From: Advenella incenata
GTDB taxonomy: Bacteria; Pseudomonadota; Gammaproteobacteria; Burkholderiales; Burkholderiaceae_B
NCBI RefSeq assembly: GCF_004217095.1
Contig: NZ_SHKO01000007.1
Coordinates: 1 to 37,784 of the forward strand
DNA: 37,784 bases
Direction: 5' to 3'
Positions within the stretch are counted from its first letter, which is position 1; the number at the start of each line of letters is the position of its first letter. The notes beneath the pieces are model-generated. The model was not told where the DNA came from and did no database searches. It worked only from the letters and a program-made list of their open reading frames with translations. Shown here piece after piece: positions 20,805 through 29,456 of the stretch. Both the position numbers and the translations under genes were made by a program.

Positions 20805-22028
20805 ATGAATCAAGACGATAAAGACCGGGAATTTACCCTTGGTGACGGGTCAAACAGCATTGAACCCGATCAGCCAAGCATGCAGCAAAAGGTCGGGGAC
20901 GAGGAAGTCGAACGGGGGTTACCGGAAAATTTAACGACCAAGAAAAAGACCAATGTGACCAAAGTGGCGATATTCGGGGCCATGGTGTTGGCGCTGGCAT
21001 TGCTAGTGCTGGCTTTTATGAGCCTGTCCGGCAGGGGAAAGCCAGAAGCAGCCGCACCCAAGGAGCTGGATATGATTAAAAACAGTCGCCCCAAAAACTT
21101 TGCCCTGGAACAGGCAGAGCTGGCCCCACCGCCACCACGACCTACGCCTTCGATGGTCACCCCGTCTGGGGCGCCAGTACCGGAGATGCCTACAGGAGCG
21201 ACTAGGCAGCCGCAATCTGTTTCCCCAGCAATGGCACAGTCCAAGCAAGAAAAACCGGTAGATCGGCGTTTGACCGGAGACGTGCTATTAAATGTAGCCG
21301 GGGGTAAGAGTGCAGAAGCGGGTACAAGCGGCACTGGCGCAGCTGTCAGTCGTACAGAAAGTAGCTCTGCTAATGGTTTTGCTGCAAAGCTGCGTCCCAC
21401 CACGACTGAGCCGACCATCGCCATGAAACGGGCCGATCTGACGTACTTACTGAAAAAAGGCACCGGCATTGCTTGCACCTTAAATACCATGATCGTGACA
21501 ACCCAGCCAGGCATTACCCGCTGCATGGTCACTAAGGATGTGTATTCGGCCAATGGCCGGGTGTTACTCATCGAGCGGGGTTCTGAAATCATTGGTGAAC
21601 AGACCGCCGCTCTGGTGCAGGGTCAGGCGCGCGTATATGTGCTGTGGTCCACCATTGAAACCCCAGCGGGCGTTTCTGTGACTATCAACAGTCCAAGTGC
21701 TGATGCTTTGGGTGCTTCCGGGCAGGAGGCACAGGTAGATAACCACTTTTGGCAACGGTTTGGCGGGGCCATTATGTTGAGTCTGATTAAAGATGCCATC
21801 AAGTTTGCGGACAATCAAAACCGCAACAGCGGAGGGGTGACTTTTGATAGCTCATCGGATTCTGCCGAGGACATGGCGACTGAGGCTCTGAAAAACTCCA
21901 TCAATATCCCACCAACAGGGTACGTCAATCAGGGAACACTGGTTAACGTCATGGTTGCCAGGGATGTGGATTTTCGGGATGTGTACGAGCTAGTGCAGCC
22001 GTATTTTTATAGTTCCTCAACAAAATAG
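20805..22028 (+). CDS. virB10: VirB10-like scaffold spanning both membranes
   Basis: A 407-residue energy-sensing scaffold of the core complex. It has an N-terminal cytoplasmic region, one membrane helix (IFGAMVLALALLVLAFMSL, residues about 52-70), a Pro-rich periplasmic span (ELAPPPPRPTPSM) and the TrbI/VirB10 barrel domain with LLKKGTGIACTLNTMIVTT and LIERGSEIIGEQTAALVQGQ. ATG 20805 is preferred over GTG 20802 given AAGGAAAA upstream. It is followed by virB11 at 9 bp. Confidence 0.95.
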   Translation: MNQDDKDREFTLGDGSNSIEPDQPSMQQKVGDEEVERGLPENLTTKKKTNVTKVAIFGAMVLALALLVLAFMSLSGRGKPEAAAPKELDMIKNSRPKNFALEQAELAPPPPRPTPSMVTPSGAPVPEMPTGATRQPQSVSPAMAQSKQEKPVDRRLTGDVLLNVAGGKSAEAGTSGTGAAVSRTESSSANGFAAKLRPTTTEPTIAMKRADLTYLLKKGTGIACTLNTMIVTTQPGITRCMVTKDVYSANGRVLLIERGSEIIGEQTAALVQGQARVYVLWSTIETPAGVSVTINSPSADALGASGQEAQVDNHFWQRFGGAIMLSLIKDAIKFADNQNRNSGGVTFDSSSDSAEDMATEALKNSINIPPTGYVNQGTLVNVMVARDVDFRDVYELVQPYFYSSSTK

Positions 22029-22037
22029 GGGATAGGC

Positions 22038-23144
22038 ATGGATGTTGTGAGCAATGAGCTGGGCTATTCGCCAGATATCAGCGCCCGTAATATCCTGGCC
22101 CGCTTGGGTATTTCTGAATACCTGAACCGGCCAGGGGTGACGGATGTAATGATAAATCGACCGTGTGAAGTCTTTATTGAGCTGCCGGGTGGGGTGATCC
22201 GAGAGGAAAACCCGGAATTGACCCTGGATCGTTTGATGGAGCTGGCCAATGTGCTGGCGATTTACAACCAGAAGTACATTCATGACGCCGACCCCATGCA
22301 TTCGGTCACGCTGCCTGACGGGGAACGGTGCCATATTCTGCTTCCGCCGTCATGCGAGGAGGGGACGGTTGTTTTTGCGTTCAGGAAGCCTTCCCGAGAT
22401 CGGTTTAGTTTGCAAAGCTATATTGATTCGGGTCGTTTGTCCCGGTATCAGGATATGAGCGAATCGGCCTTGCAGGCCGTGGATGTGCAAGAGGGCATGT
22501 TTGCGGGTCGCAACTACCAGGAGGTAGCCGAGGAGCTGTGCATTGCTCAGGATGTAAGGGTTAGGGACTTTGAGCTGGATCTACTTCATTACAAAGCAGT
22601 TGGTGATACTTGGTCATTCTTTAACCTGGCGGTCGAGAAAAAGCTAAATATTTGCATGGTTGGCGGCACTGGCTCTGGGAAAACAACGTTTTCCAAAGCT
22701 ATTGCCGATTTGATCCCCAGTAATGTGCGAATTGTGACGCTGGAAGATACGCATGAGTTGGATTTGCCTAATCATCCGAATCATGTCCATCTTTTCATAA
22801 AAAAACATGTCCCGGCGCAGGATCTTATCGCATCGTGCATGCGAATTAAGCCGACGCGTATTTTCTTGACTGAGCTGCGTGGCGGTGAAGCGTGGGATTA
22901 TCTTACAGCCCTCAATACCGGCCACCCAGGCGGGTTAACTTCGGTACATGCCAATGACGCGCCAAGTGTGTTCCATCGTATCGCGGACCTGGCCAAAGAG
23001 TCCGGAACCGGCAAAACCATGGATTATCAGTATCTTTTAAACACCGCCAAAAAGACGATTGATATCGTATGTTTCTTTAACGATACGTATATGACCGAGT
23101 TTTACTATGACCCAATGGAAAAGCGGCGCGCCATGCGTGGGTAG
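22038..23144 (+). CDS. virB11: VirB11-like hexameric traffic ATPase
   Basis: A 368-residue secretion ATPase. The N-terminal domain includes NRPGVTDVMINRPCEVFIE. The P-loop GGTGSGKTTFSKAI is near residue 209, then VTLEDTHELDLPNHPNHVHL (Asp/His box) and LTELRGGEAWDYLTALNTGH (Walker B region and Gly-His motif). It switches the machine between pilus biogenesis and DNA transfer. It closes the contiguous virB8-virB11 run. The next gene is an unrelated cargo gene. Confidence 0.96.
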   Translation: MDVVSNELGYSPDISARNILARLGISEYLNRPGVTDVMINRPCEVFIELPGGVIREENPELTLDRLMELANVLAIYNQKYIHDADPMHSVTLPDGERCHILLPPSCEEGTVVFAFRKPSRDRFSLQSYIDSGRLSRYQDMSESALQAVDVQEGMFAGRNYQEVAEELCIAQDVRVRDFELDLLHYKAVGDTWSFFNLAVEKKLNICMVGGTGSGKTTFSKAIADLIPSNVRIVTLEDTHELDLPNHPNHVHLFIKKHVPAQDLIASCMRIKPTRIFLTELRGGEAWDYLTALNTGHPGGLTSVHANDAPSVFHRIADLAKESGTGKTMDYQYLLNTAKKTIDIVCFFNDTYMTEFYYDPMEKRRAMRG

Positions 23145-23208
23145 TTCACATTGTCGTATTTGCAAAACACGTGCTGTACTATATTTCTAAATATTTTGTG
23201 GAAGTGTT

Positions 23209-23625
23209 ATGTCAATTATTCACGGTAGCTGCCTCTGCGGTGGCATTCAATATGAAGTCTCAGGGCCATTGGAAGGGGCATTAAATTGTCATTGTAAAAT
23301 GTGCCGCAAAGCGCATGGGGCTGCTTTTCGTAGTCGTGCTCGGGTAAATTCTGCTGATTTTAAAATCACTCAAGGGGACAATTTACTTAAATTTTACGAG
23401 TCGTCGCCCGGTAATCATCGAGGATTTTGCAGCGAATGTGGAACGCCAATCTTAAGTCGATTCGACAATGACTCGACTTGCTACGGCTTGCCTTTAGGGG
23501 CTTTAGATGACGATCCCGGACTAAAACCGCAACTTCATGTTTATGTCGCTCATAAGGCACCTTGGCACGACATAACCGATCGTCTCCCGCAATACGATAA
23601 GGAAATTACTACAAATACAGAGTAA
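23209..23625 (+). CDS. GFA/CENP-V-family zinc-binding protein (cargo gene)
   Basis: A 138-residue protein of the Gfa (glutathione-dependent formaldehyde-activating-like) family. All zinc cysteine groups are present: SCLCGGIQYEV (residues 7-17), NCHCKMCRKAHG (about 27-38) and FCSECGTPIL (about 74-83). Family members include S-hydroxymethylglutathione synthase and carbon-sulfur lyases, but most have no proven substrate. It sits between virB11 and ssb, flanked by a leader of 64 bp and a GAATATTC box plus terminator, so it looks like an inserted independent unit. A transfer role is not expected. Confidence 0.9.
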   Translation: MSIIHGSCLCGGIQYEVSGPLEGALNCHCKMCRKAHGAAFRSRARVNSADFKITQGDNLLKFYESSPGNHRGFCSECGTPILSRFDNDSTCYGLPLGALDDDPGLKPQLHVYVAHKAPWHDITDRLPQYDKEITTNTE

Positions 23626-23627
23626 AA

Positions 23628-23650
23628 GAATATTCAAATAATATTCATTA
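23628..23650. promoter_or_regulatory. GAATATTC boxes after the GFA gene
   Basis: GAATATTC at 23628-23635, followed 6 bp later by AATATTCATT. This is the same pattern as the boxes around parA, but about 14 kb away from the partition genes. Confidence 0.4.
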
Positions 23651-23666
23651 TAAGTAATCAATAGAA

Positions 23667-23688
23667 CCTCGCTTTTAGCGGGGTTTTT
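23667..23688 (+). terminator. Terminator before ssb
   Basis: CCTCGC-TTTTA-GCGGGG (one G-U pair) followed by TTTTT, ending 17 bp before the ssb start. Confidence 0.8.
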
Positions 23689-23705
23689 CTTTTAGAGGAC
23701 AGTAA

Positions 23706-24143
23706 ATGTCAGCCTATATCAATGAAATAACCGTCATGGGAAACCTGGGCAAAGATCCTGAGTTGTTCTTTTTCGCTAATGGAACTCCCAGCCTGCGTAT
23801 TTCCATTGCGACACCAGATCAATGGACCGACAAAGAAACCGGCGAAATTAAAGAGTCCACCCAATGGCATACCGCTTTGCTCGTTGGTAATCAGGCCGAG
23901 ATCGTTGCCAAGTACATGAAAAAGGGGGACAAGATCTGGGCGCGCGGCCCGCTGCAAACCAGAATCTATAAGGATGATCGCACCGGTATGGATCGCTTAT
24001 CTGTGGTGGTCAAAGTCCAAGATATGAAAATGATCCATACCAAGGTCCGGCATGACGAGAATCGGGAGGGCCAGGCTGCATCCGCAGAGCAGCAGGCCAA
24101 GACGGCACAACCCCCGGCAAACCCGCTTGAGCAGTTCAGTTAA
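23706..24143 (+). CDS. ssb: Single-stranded DNA-binding protein
   Basis: A 145-residue OB-fold SSB: INEITVMGNLGKDPELFFFA opening, then STQWHTALLVGNQAEIVAKY, GDKIWARGPLQTRIYKDD and DRLSVVVKVQDMKMI. A short disordered tail ends in LEQFS rather than the acidic DDDIPF tip typical of host SSB, so interaction with host partner proteins may be weak. Plasmid SSBs coat transferred strands and can limit SOS induction in recipients. AGAGGAC precedes the start. Confidence 0.93.
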   Translation: MSAYINEITVMGNLGKDPELFFFANGTPSLRISIATPDQWTDKETGEIKESTQWHTALLVGNQAEIVAKYMKKGDKIWARGPLQTRIYKDDRTGMDRLSVVVKVQDMKMIHTKVRHDENREGQAASAEQQAKTAQPPANPLEQFS

Positions 24144-24182
24144 GAGTTTGCTTGCCGTTCTCTGATTTGAAAGGTGTTCTTT

Positions 24183-26123
24183 ATGAAAAAATTCCTGATA
24201 TGGCTAGGCATGTTGCTGGTCAGTGTTCTGATATTCGCTGTCATCGGGCAGTTCGTCGGTAGTCTGGCCTTTGCCCGGTTAGCCAAGGCCCCAATCAATC
24301 CGGGCATTTTTGTCCTGTGGGATCTGTATACGCAGTCACAGGGTCCAGGAGGCGGTATTTGGGTGATGTGGCAGTTTAAGGCTGGTGTAGTTCTGAGTGC
24401 ATTGATTACCGTTATTCCTGTATTCATGAGCATTGCTATTCTCTTTAACCGCTACAAGCGGGAATTACATGGTTCGGCTCGTTTTGCCCGTCCTGGTGAG
24501 GTCGCCAAAGCGGGTTTGCTGGAAGATGAGCATAAGACGCCGGACATTATTATCGGCAAATACAAGGGCAAATATCTGCGCTGGGGCGGCAATCAGTTCG
24601 CGTTCCTGGCCGCCCCTCCCAGGTCCGGCAAGGGTGTGGGTGTTGTGATTCCAAACTGCTTGCATTACCGCGATAGCCTGGTCGTCTTCGACCCGAAGCT
24701 GGAAAACTATGAGATCACAGCGGGTTACCGGGAAGCGCACGGCCAAGAGGTATTTTTGATGTACCTGAGCACTATGGATTTTCGCAGCCATCGATGGAAT
24801 CCGATTAGTTACGTCAATCGTGACCCTGATTTCGCCCCTGGCGGTGCTTTTACGATTGCCAATATTCTGTATCCGGCGACAGGAGAAATGACCGGTTCAA
24901 CCAGGTTTTTCAATGGCATGGCGCAAAAGCTCTTTGTGGGATTATGCCTGTACATGATTGAGACAGAGGGAGAAACGAAGGTGGTGCCATCGCTTCCAGG
25001 CATGCTCAAGCTGGCGACGCCCACAAACGGCCAATCTCTGGCTGACTGGATTAAAGAAGTTACCCAAGAAACCCCTTTGAGCGATGCCTGCAAAAGTAAT
25101 CTTTTTAGTTATGTACCAAATGCGGGGGGAAATACCGGGTCGGGCATCGTTTCCAGTTTCTTAGAACCCCTATCGGTGTTTTCAGATCCGGTGATCGCGG
25201 GCATTACTAGTGGTGATGATTTTGACCTGCGCCAGGTGCGCCGTAAGCGGATGAGCATTTATGTTGGGATCAATCCGAATGATTTTGCGCGCTTCGGTCG
25301 TCTGATTAACTTGTTCTTTAGCCAGCTAATTAGCCTCAATACCGATCAATTGCCTGAGCAGAACCCGGATTTGAAATATCAGTGTTTGCTCTTGATGGAC
25401 GAGTTTGCGGCTATGGGTAAGGTAGATATTATTGAAACGGGCGCTGCCTACATTGCAGGCTATAACCTGCGCCTGCTGGCAATTTTTCAGAACCTGTCGC
25501 AGCTCAATAATCTGTATGGGGAGCATGGGGCTAGATCTCTGATGACCAACTTTGATTGTCAGATTATATATACCACTCGCGATTCCAAGGACGCGCAGGA
25601 GTACTCAGAAATTATTGGCTATGAGACTGTGTATTCCAAGAATCGCAGTACCGGTAAAAGCGGTCGCAGCATTTCAGAACCAACGGGTGAAGGGGCAGGA
25701 CAGCGCCGTGCTGTCATGCTTCCGCAGGAGATCAAGGCGATGCCTATGAGCGACTGCATCATCAATCTGCCCGGTATGCATACCATCTATGCCAAGAAGG
25801 TGCGTTATTACGCTGATCCAGTATTTAAAAAACGTCTTGGGTACGAACAGCCGTTCGTGCCGAAATTTGGTACGGCGGGTCAGGGGAAATCAACCTCTGG
25901 AAATCTAAGCAATACGGTACTTGAAGCTGTGCCAGTTGATGAACTGTCCGAAACCCCGTTGCAAGTTCTGGCAAACAAGGACCAGTTGATGCAGACGGTC
26001 ATTGCAGGACTGTGCGCGCAGGATTCACCGCCCGAATATTTGGCAGACCTGAAACAGGCGGTAGAAAAAGCTTGGCAGGGTAGCGGCACCCGCGCTTTTG
26101 AGCAGGTATTAGGAAACTCATGA
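24183..26123 (+). CDS. virD4: VirD4/TraG-type coupling protein
   Basis: A 646-residue hexameric ATPase that links the relaxosome to the T4SS. N-terminal membrane segments (FLIWLGMLLVSVLIFAVIGQ and VVLSALITVIPVFMSIAILF) precede the soluble domain. Walker A APPRSGKGVGVVIPN is at about residues 143-157 and Walker B LLLMDEFAAMGKVD near 402. LLAIFQNLSQLNNLYGEHGA and FDCQIIYTTRDSKDAQEYSE are standard TraG/VirD4 stretches. ATG 24183 is set by AAAGGTG; the GTG at 24174 is in frame but poorly placed. Confidence 0.96.
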   Translation: MKKFLIWLGMLLVSVLIFAVIGQFVGSLAFARLAKAPINPGIFVLWDLYTQSQGPGGGIWVMWQFKAGVVLSALITVIPVFMSIAILFNRYKRELHGSARFARPGEVAKAGLLEDEHKTPDIIIGKYKGKYLRWGGNQFAFLAAPPRSGKGVGVVIPNCLHYRDSLVVFDPKLENYEITAGYREAHGQEVFLMYLSTMDFRSHRWNPISYVNRDPDFAPGGAFTIANILYPATGEMTGSTRFFNGMAQKLFVGLCLYMIETEGETKVVPSLPGMLKLATPTNGQSLADWIKEVTQETPLSDACKSNLFSYVPNAGGNTGSGIVSSFLEPLSVFSDPVIAGITSGDDFDLRQVRRKRMSIYVGINPNDFARFGRLINLFFSQLISLNTDQLPEQNPDLKYQCLLLMDEFAAMGKVDIIETGAAYIAGYNLRLLAIFQNLSQLNNLYGEHGARSLMTNFDCQIIYTTRDSKDAQEYSEIIGYETVYSKNRSTGKSGRSISEPTGEGAGQRRAVMLPQEIKAMPMSDCIINLPGMHTIYAKKVRYYADPVFKKRLGYEQPFVPKFGTAGQGKSTSGNLSNTVLEAVPVDELSETPLQVLANKDQLMQTVIAGLCAQDSPPEYLADLKQAVEKAWQGSGTRAFEQVLGNS

Positions 26124-26133
26124 AAAGGAATGA

Positions 26134-28644
26134 ATGATGTCAAACAATGACGAAATTAAGCAGGCCCTGAGCCATGTTGACTCCACTGATCGGGAAACTT
26201 GGCTGCGTATGGGTGCAGGGATCAAAACGGAGCTGGGAGAAGATGGTTTTAATCTTTGGGATGGTTGGTCACAGAAGGCCGAGAATTACAACGAGAAGGC
26301 AGCGAAATCTGCCTGGAAAAGCCTGAAACCGGGTCGTGTCAATATTGGGTCGGTGTTTTTTGAGGCCAAACGGGCCGGATATGTGGCAGGGACGCCGTAC
26401 ACACCGCCCAGCGCCGAGGAACAGGCAGCGAGGGCTGAACAGCGGCGCATTGCAGAAGAAAAAGCCCTGGCAGAGCGCGCTATCGAGGCCGCGCAGGCCA
26501 AAGCCGAGGCGCAGACGCGGTGGGATAAAGCCGGTGCTGCAGATCCTAAACATCCGTATCTGGTAGTAAAGGGGATTACTGATCTGGCCGTTATCGGTGC
26601 CATTCGGCAAGAAGGCAATCAGCTGCTGGTGCCATTGCGAAAAAGTAAGGAGCTGGTGGCTGTCCAATCGATTGGCCCCAATGGGTTCAAGTCCTTTGCC
26701 GAAGGTAGCCAGGTACAAGGATCGGCATTTTTGATCGGACACCCTAAAAATGCAACTTCTGAACGCGGTGTATTGGTGGCAGAGGGGTTTGCGACGGCGG
26801 CCAGCTTGCATCAGGCGACCGGACAGCCGGTGCTGATGGCGGTTCATGCCTACAACATGAAACCTGTTGCCGAGGCGCTTAAGGACACCATGCAGGATAT
26901 TCCGATTACATTTTGCGCAGATAATGATGCCAATGGGGTGGGTATTAATTACGCGGACCAGGCCGCCCAAATCGTAGGTGACAAGGCCCATGCAGTGATG
27001 CCGGAGTTTACCGATGCGGATTTTGCGGCATTTCGGCAAAAGCACGGCCCCGAGGCCATACCGTCAGATTTTAATGATCTGGCTCAGGTCCGAGGTTTGG
27101 AAGCGGTCCAGGAGGCCGCCAAACCGCCGCAGATTCAGCAGGAAACCCCAGCGATCGAGGAATCAGAAACGCCGGCAATGCCGGCGTCTGTCTTTGGACA
27201 ACAGGAGATAAACCGGATTGAACCGGATCTGGAACAGGTGATCGAGCAGGCCCAGGCCACAGATCCTGTACAGCAGCCTGCAAGGGCGGTTGAGCAGGAG
27301 GCTCAAGGTATCGGGCAGCGACACGCAGCGCCAACAGTTGAGCCATCTGTTGCCACTGATGCAGTGGCCGGGGAGACGGCTATAAAAAAGCCGGTCTTGG
27401 ATCTGGCCTATAAGGCCCCGCCTGATGGGCTGGAAGTTCGGTATTTGTTTGTTGATGGCAAATATGTCGATGCCGGTAATGGGGTGACGACGATTTTCCA
27501 GGACAAGGGCAAGTACCTCTCGACGACGAAGGAGGATATTCAGACCGTGCACGATATGGTTGAAGTAGCAAAGGCCAAGGGCTGGGAACGGCTTAAATTG
27601 TCTGGAACACCAGAGTTTAAGCGTCTTATGTTCATTGAGGCCGAGAGCCAGGGCATTAAGACGCGGGGGCATCAACCCACGCCCGAGGATCTGGCAATGG
27701 TCAATAAACGCCTGGAAGAACGCAGCTTGAACCAGGTGCAGCCCGATCTGACCCGAGAAAAGGCTATGGTGTCAGGTCAAGCTGATGACAAGAGGGGATC
27801 ACCACAACGCAAAGATCAGCCTGAACTGCCATCCGGTATTCTTGTGAATCATGGTGCAGCGCCCTATTTACATGATGATAAAAACAAGCCCAGCTACTTT
27901 GTCACTCTAAGCCAAGGTGAGACGGAACGCACTATTTGGGGTGTTGGACTGCCTGCGGCAATTAAAGAGAGTGAAGCCAAGATAGGCGATGACATTACTC
28001 TGAAAAACCTGGGACGTGAGCCTGTTGAAGTGGATCAACCTGTGTATGGTGATGATGGTAAAACGGTTATTGGTCATGAAACGGTGTTGACTCATCGCAA
28101 TGCTTGGGAAGTGACGGTTTTGAATCAGGAGCAAGAAAAAGCCTCGGAACCAAAACAGGAGAAGTCGGCTATGGCGGACGCGCGGGCAATATCGGCTGCT
28201 GATCGGTTGGTTTCTCAGAATGAAATGCCTACGCAGGCACATATTGAAACCTCTGCTAAGGCAGATATCGATACTGATGTACGTATGGCCGTTATTGGCG
28301 GGCAAAGTGTGCCTTCGCAGGTTAAGATAGCCGCCGATCAAATGAGAAGCGTCCATTTGAATGAGCAACAGGGCGTATCGAAACAGGGTATTGCCAGTCG
28401 CCTAAATCCGGCTAGCCAGGCCAATTTTCGGTATATGCAGAATATGGCAAAAAATGTCATTAGCTATCTTCGTCATGATCGCCGGGAAGATGCGCACCGC
28501 AATTTCAATACCAATATGGAAAAAGCGGTGAATGGCACTACGCTGAATGTTCCTGAACCCATGCGTGAGCGGGTTGAGCAATCGGCTAAAAAAGAGCATC
28601 AGCAGGAACGCGAGCACCAGAAAGATTTGACGCTTGATCGCTAG
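26134..28644 (+). CDS. Large TOPRIM/LPD7 protein (TraC-type conjugative primase-like)
   Basis: An 836-residue multidomain protein. Residues about 1-90 resemble a PriCT_2-type domain (STDRETWLRMGAGIKTELGE, AAKSAWKSLKPGRVNIGSVF). About 150-310 is a Toprim-like region with VLVAEGFATAASLHQATGQP and ITFCADNDANGVGINY, carrying the Glu and Asp-x-Asp residues expected of a Toprim metal site. About 430-535 matches LPD7 (LEVRYLFVDGKYVDAGNGVT, KGWERLKLSGTPEFKRLMFI). A TraC-like accessory domain follows (PYLHDDKNKPSYFVTLSQGE). The tail is charged and helical. No zinc finger or full primase catalytic core is seen. Conjugative primases are co-transferred and prime the incoming strand. Confidence 0.8.
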   Translation: MMSNNDEIKQALSHVDSTDRETWLRMGAGIKTELGEDGFNLWDGWSQKAENYNEKAAKSAWKSLKPGRVNIGSVFFEAKRAGYVAGTPYTPPSAEEQAARAEQRRIAEEKALAERAIEAAQAKAEAQTRWDKAGAADPKHPYLVVKGITDLAVIGAIRQEGNQLLVPLRKSKELVAVQSIGPNGFKSFAEGSQVQGSAFLIGHPKNATSERGVLVAEGFATAASLHQATGQPVLMAVHAYNMKPVAEALKDTMQDIPITFCADNDANGVGINYADQAAQIVGDKAHAVMPEFTDADFAAFRQKHGPEAIPSDFNDLAQVRGLEAVQEAAKPPQIQQETPAIEESETPAMPASVFGQQEINRIEPDLEQVIEQAQATDPVQQPARAVEQEAQGIGQRHAAPTVEPSVATDAVAGETAIKKPVLDLAYKAPPDGLEVRYLFVDGKYVDAGNGVTTIFQDKGKYLSTTKEDIQTVHDMVEVAKAKGWERLKLSGTPEFKRLMFIEAESQGIKTRGHQPTPEDLAMVNKRLEERSLNQVQPDLTREKAMVSGQADDKRGSPQRKDQPELPSGILVNHGAAPYLHDDKNKPSYFVTLSQGETERTIWGVGLPAAIKESEAKIGDDITLKNLGREPVEVDQPVYGDDGKTVIGHETVLTHRNAWEVTVLNQEQEKASEPKQEKSAMADARAISAADRLVSQNEMPTQAHIETSAKADIDTDVRMAVIGGQSVPSQVKIAADQMRSVHLNEQQGVSKQGIASRLNPASQANFRYMQNMAKNVISYLRHDRREDAHRNFNTNMEKAVNGTTLNVPEPMRERVEQSAKKEHQQEREHQKDLTLDR

Positions 28645-28662
28645 TTTTTAAATGAGGAGTCT

Positions 28663-29202
28663 ATGAGAAATTACCTTGTCCGGATCGGCTCGGTATTGTT
28701 GCTTGTCGGGGTGGTCGTTGGTGCGATGTGGGTTGATCGCACCAACAATACCGCCCCGCTGGTCGATGCGGTTGTCGAGCGTGTCATCGATGGAGATACG
28801 ATCGATGTGCGCATTGACCGGCAGCTGGTGCGAATTCGTCTAGTAGGGATTGATGCGCCAGAGCTGTCGCAGGATAATGGCGCTTCTGCTAAGCAATACC
28901 TTGCCAGTTATATCCAAGGATATTCTGTAGATATCGAGCTGGGAAATCAAGACAAGTACGGTCGAACACTCGGTGAGGTTTATATGGTGACCTTAGATCC
29001 TGATAACAAACAGCAAAGCCTACTTTCAGTGAACGAGCTATTAGTACGTTCCGGTCATGCCTGGGCGTATCGTTACGATGGTGATGTTCAGGATTCAAAA
29101 TACGGCGCATTGGAAACCCTTGCAAGATCCGAGAAGCGGGGGTTATGGGTAAAAGCGGCAGCGGTCGAGCCGTGGCAGTGGCGCCAGGCGCAACAGAATT
29201 AA
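28663..29202 (+). CDS. Membrane-anchored or exported staphylococcal-type nuclease
   Basis: A 179-residue SNase/thermonuclease-fold protein. An N-terminal hydrophobic segment (IGSVLLLVGVVVGAMWV) is a signal anchor or uncleaved signal. The domain has RVIDGDTIDVRIDRQLVRIR and LVGIDAPELSQ (catalytic Arg and Asp region), NQDKYGRTLGEVYM (second catalytic region) and a C-terminal LARSEKRGLWV. Such nucleases are common in conjugative plasmids beside transfer genes; their role may be peripheral DNA handling. It starts 18 bp after the TOPRIM gene with TGAGGAG. Confidence 0.9.
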   Translation: MRNYLVRIGSVLLLVGVVVGAMWVDRTNNTAPLVDAVVERVIDGDTIDVRIDRQLVRIRLVGIDAPELSQDNGASAKQYLASYIQGYSVDIELGNQDKYGRTLGEVYMVTLDPDNKQQSLLSVNELLVRSGHAWAYRYDGDVQDSKYGALETLARSEKRGLWVKAAAVEPWQWRQAQQN

Positions 29203-29221
29203 TGATTTAGGAGTTAATACT

Positions 29222-29374
29222 ATGGATGAAAAAGAGGTGAAACCGGTGGATAATCGCCAACAATTGCTTGATTTCATGCTCGAAATGCCTGAAATATACG
29301 GCTATGAGCAGGATCATTTAACTCATGCTGAGCGCCAGGCGCAGGCCCAATCCACTGAGGAGACCGACGAGTAA
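29222..29374 (+). CDS. Small acidic protein, 50 aa, unknown
   Basis: A 50-residue, strongly acidic product (MDEKEVKPVDNRQQLLDFML at the start, ending in ESTEETDE-like residues). AGGAGTTA lies before the ATG and the frame ends just upstream of a terminator, which supports a real gene. Not recognised. It lies directly before the ardC-like antirestriction gene; acidic small proteins can be DNA mimics, but nothing in the sequence proves this. Confidence 0.6.
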   Translation: MDEKEVKPVDNRQQLLDFMLEMPEIYGYEQDHLTHAERQAQAQSTEETDE

Positions 29375-29408
29375 TCGTTCTCGCGGTTTTTCACACACAC
29401 ACCAACGA

Positions 29409-29437
29409 AGCCCTACCAGAAATGGTAGGGCTTTTTT
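29409..29437 (+). terminator. Terminator before the ardC-like gene
   Basis: AGCCCTACC (29409-29417) pairs with GGTAGGGCT (29424-29432), followed by TTTTT. It ends 19 bp before the next start. Confidence 0.9.
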
Positions 29438-29456
29438 CGTTTGAGGAGAAAAGAAT

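Noticed and set aside
27163-27675. Minus-strand open frames inside the TOPRIM/LPD7 gene (for example 26269-27045 and 27163-27675).
   Set aside because: They lie opposite a well-supported 836-aa gene, lack ribosome sites and have Cys/Arg/His-rich translations typical of shadow frames.
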